A DNA stretch of 64,000 nt from Gibbula magus (Eukaryota > Mollusca > Gastropoda > Trochida > Trochidae): assembly GCA_936450465.1 (NCBI GenBank), contig OW388293.1:40506982-40570981 (forward strand), given 5' to 3'. The translations under genes were made by a program, and so were the position numbers. Shown here one piece after another: positions 60,810 to 64,000 of this stretch (positions are counted from its first letter, which is position 1; each line of letters starts with the position of its first letter). Below the pieces are notes generated by a model. That model ran no database searches and had not been told where the DNA came from. It worked only from the letters and a program-made list of their open reading frames with translations.

Positions 60810-61480
60810 ATTGCACCTGAAATTTCCCACAGTTTTACCTGAGTTTACCTGTAATTTCACCTGTGACTGATGACAGACAGTTTGTTAGGGACAGACAGGA
60901 GGTAAAGGTCAGACTGTACCTACCTGACAGGTCATACCTACCTTATCTACACACCTGTTTCAAATACACTTACTAAACACAGCAGTCTATCTACCTGTTG
61001 GCCTGAGTGTTGAGGCTGAAACAAGGTACATCACTATTTGCACACTGCGAGTCTCATTTGATTTTCAGAAAAATTCAATGATCTTATGTGACTTATAAAA
61101 ACAGATGTTTTATATACACTTATATATACTTAACATTCCATCACAGATAACTGAAAACCTGTTACGGTATAAAGAGAATCTCAACAACTGTTAAATCATA
61201 TATGCATGCTGCAAGGCTAATATGTCTCTCATATATGTCGTTCTAAACAAAAAAAATTATTTTCAGTGTTTGAATCCGATCCCCCTTTCAAATAAGTGAT
61301 CCCGTCCCCCTTGAAAATTCTGGATCTGCCTATGATGTTTGTCTGCTTTTTTGCAGAATTTTATTTGTTCTCATTTTTTCTCTCCTCACCTGTTACACAT
61401 ACTTACTAAACACTGCAGTTATCTATCAAACTATGTGTCTATCTGACTATATCTACCTGCTGTTTACCTGGGTGTCAGGT
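60810..61480. repeat. Direct repeat and ACCTG-rich block
   Basis: CACACCTGTTTCAAATACAC with ACTTACTAAACACAGCAGTC (60950-61000) recurs diverged at 61386-61420 as CTCACCTGTTACACATACTT and ACTAAACACTGCAGT. The block contains about a dozen ACCTG/CAGGT words, several as CACCTG E-boxes. Confidence 0.55.
61265..61336. repeat. C-rich dispersed repeat (d)
   Basis: GATCCCCCTTTCAAATAAGT followed by CCCGTCCCCCTTGAAAATTC and TGGATCTGCC. Matches the 3' ends of the copies at 22056-22146 and 52480-52572. Confidence 0.5.
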
Positions 61481-64000
61481 ATCATTTATATATGCTGCAT
61501 TGCGTCTACTTAATTGACATTGTTAGGAAATTCATGAGGATACATGCACTTGAATATGTATAGCATGAACAATGAAGTTATTTTAGGTTGGTAGCTGAGG
61601 AAGTAGAGTATTGCAAATTGATACAAATTGAAGACTTTATGTTCTTGACATTTTAGGGAGAGGATTTATATTACTAATAGATGTGTGAAATTGCTAAAAA
61701 TTTTATTTATCAAGCAAACTTTCAAGAGGTCAAGGTAACTGAATGGGTAAGCTGTTGGTACAGTCATTGCTGGCTTTTGGTGCCTGACTCTAAGGGTGTG
61801 TGTCCCAAAAGAAGTTCAATAATTTGTGCTATTACAGTGCGATCCCAATATAACAATGTTACAATAGTCACTATCTACATGGCATGTATTTCTAAAACAT
61901 TTATTGAAGTACAACTTTAATTGGCATGGGCTGACGAGAGATGTTTAAACCTAATATTGATATATAGAGTTGAGAACACTTGTCTCACTTTAAGAATACT
62001 CAGTCTCTCACATCTTAGTTGATACAGTTTAAATGCGAGCAAGATTTCGGTTGAATTATAACCAGTGTTACAAATGTCTCCCCTCAATGGATTGTAGGGT
62101 TGCTAAGCTATTTGTAGTAAGCACATACAAGCCCTAAACAAGTAAAATGAAAGTGTATTTCCGGTAAAGTGATAAGGCCAGCGAAAACATTATCCCGAGG
62201 AACTGTAAATGTCAGTAACACATTCGGGTCACTAGGACAGGAAATTCATTTCATTCTAACTTCCCATTCCGATTGGCAGTCACGCTCTTGTTTAAAAAAG
62301 TTTAAACTATTCAACATCGACGAAGAGTATTTGTTATTATTAATATTTTAACTTAAAACATTTGGTAATATATTGAAGAAAGTGGTTTACACTTGATGTT
62401 CCCTCACATGGTTTGTAAGTCATCTTGAAATTAATCTGATTTGATTGACCTTAGAACGTATACCTTTGAAGCAAAAGTTGCAAACTCACTTGCTATACAA
62501 GTATAGAGTTTAAAGGTTAAGTATAAAGCTTTTCTAAATGCACATTTACCTGCATTTCTATTGCACTTAATGCATTCCAATGCTATTATAAGATTTGCCA
62601 ACAAATCCTGCATTAATGACTGCAGATTAATCACATGCACCATATTTGTACAGAAAGGTTTGATTGCTCTAGGCTAGTGTAACATGCCTAAACTGCAATA
62701 AAACCTGAATAAACGTCAGTTTGTACATGATCATGTATTCATGGACAATGTAATAAAATCAAAATAGACAGTGATAACATATTTTAAAATATTGTTATGT
62801 TGAGGTTTGTATGAGTTGTGTGATTGGGAGAGTAATCATGCTCTTCCAAAAAAGTTATATCAAATATGATTTATTTTGTCCCAAAAAAAGTTATCAAGGA
62901 TTATATTCATTATATTTATAAGTACTGAAAGATTGCTGAGAGATGACTTCTTTTAATTCAAACTGCAGTCAAGATTTTGTTCCCTTGTTCCTCTGTGTCA
63001 CTGTATTGCTCATATTACAGTGGGTGCCACTTTATAGTTGGGAGAGATGTTGGAGATGTTGATGATGTTGAGCTTATTTTTCTAAAAAAAACTCCTAAGA
63101 AGTACAATTTACTTTTCTTAAAATAATAATTGAAATTAATTTTACTTTTAGAATTACAAAATAATTAAAAGCAAAATAGGTTACGGTAATCTCAAAGTTA
63201 TAAGATAGAGAAATTTAAAATGTTATCTGCCAATAGAATCTTATCCTATTAGGAAATTGAACAGTAATTGTAAGTATATAAGCTACAAAACTGCTTTAAG
63301 CCTTTCGGCACATTTGCCTCCATGAAAGAGTAACACCATCATAGAACAATTTTGAGATTTCATTGATTTTCTCCTTGTTGAGTCAGATTATGTCACCGAT
63401 TTCACCTATCAATCAAACCGTCTGACCCTAAGTAGCCTAGGGAGTCAATGTACTGAGCTTATGAAATATGTGAATCAGCTTAACTAAATAGGTCATTCAT
63501 AACTTTGGGTTAATAAATTCGGCATACTTTCATGTTAAAAATGAAGCCTTCATTGTCACATTTTATAAAGGGAATTTGTTGATCTTGAAGGAATATCTTC
63601 AATATGACAATTTCAATAATAATTTCCTTAAAATCTTTGAAATTTATCAACAGAATTTGTTCCTTTCATAATAATCAAGAAGTTGTTTTCAAGAATTCAA
63701 TGGTCAGTTTGAATGAAGATTTTAATACTCATTAAAATAGAAACATGTAAAAATGAACAAAAAGAAATAAGAATTTCCAAGCTTTCAAATGACATGTATA
63801 TATGATCAATGATATTTAGTTATTGCGATATGACATTGTCAAAAAATATATAAAAATATCAACAATAATCAAACACAAAGTGAATTCCGTTAACAAAGAC
63901 ATTCAACAGTTATACTTTTCACACCAAGATCAATGGGGATCAATGAGGATCATTTAGGATCAACAGACAGTTATAAAAAAAAGGGCTCTCCTTCGGGCCA

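Larger units (their letters stand above)
38118..64000 (+). other. Probable first intron of the NHS-family gene
   Basis: Begins with donor GTAAGT and contains no frame resembling the next NHS exon nor any other gene family I recognise. All frames are under about 135 codons. NHS-family genes are known for very long first introns, which fits 25.9 kb or more of non-coding DNA here. Repeats inside it are listed separately; the stretches between them (38118-40325, 41290-45585, 46280-50260, 50625-55600, 55740-59640, 61500-64000) are AT-rich with nothing I can name. An independent small gene or alternative exon could still be hidden. Confidence 0.55.

Overview
The window is eukaryotic nuclear DNA: AT-rich, intron-bearing and full of retrotransposon and DNA-transposon debris. 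The gene content (two tandem single-cluster Toll-like receptors and the first exon of a Nance-Horan-syndrome/NHS-family gene) and a SINE-like tail of a type I associate with mollusc genomes suggest a mollusc, most likely a bivalve. The taxon is an inference, not proven.

1-6.6 kb: transposon graveyard. A badly decayed L1/Tx1-type LINE (about 1.54-5.34 kb, plus strand) still shows endonuclease, reverse transcriptase and C-terminal zinc-knuckle segments. It is interrupted at 2.02-2.51 kb by a Penelope-like-element fragment flanked by a 14-bp target duplication. Two small palindromic elements follow at 5.8-6.2 kb.

6.6-16.2 kb: two minus-strand Toll-like receptor genes about 7 kb apart, each with almost the whole protein in one exon (LRR ectodomain, LRRCT, transmembrane segment, TIR). 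The first (6653-9101) has lost the start codon that its sibling uses, but an upstream mini-exon (9849-9880) supplies a new in-frame ATG. The TIR-coding DNA of the two genes is nearly identical while the ectodomains have diverged. Short traces suggest a third, lost copy.

16.3-22.8 kb: no credible gene; ancient dispersed repeats. 22.83-26.65 kb: a minisatellite of 26/28-bp units that is stop-free in every forward frame and so produces spurious long ORFs; it contains an 876-bp higher-order duplication.

27.5-30.1 kb: two tandem copies of a 650-bp segment carrying the C-terminal part of a Crypton-type tyrosine recombinase. The second copy is split by a 1029-bp DNA transposon with an exact 8-bp target duplication; the first copy preserves the empty site. 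A 163-bp palindrome abuts the duplication edge. 30.7-32.6 kb: a dispersed repeat family with GGAC-rich tails, one member hosting a 324-bp foldback element with an 8-bp target duplication.

37.8-64 kb: one NHS-family first coding exon (37835-38117, plus strand) encoding the WAVE-homology domain and ending at a GTAAGT splice donor. Nothing recognisable as its next exon occurs in the remaining 25.9 kb, so I read that stretch as its long first intron. It holds several diverged tandem arrays, a SINE-like tail, small inverted repeats and a cluster of ACCTG/CAGGT motifs. I found no convincing novel multi-gene system; the most interesting observations are the receptor start-exon rescue and the nested, datable transposition events.
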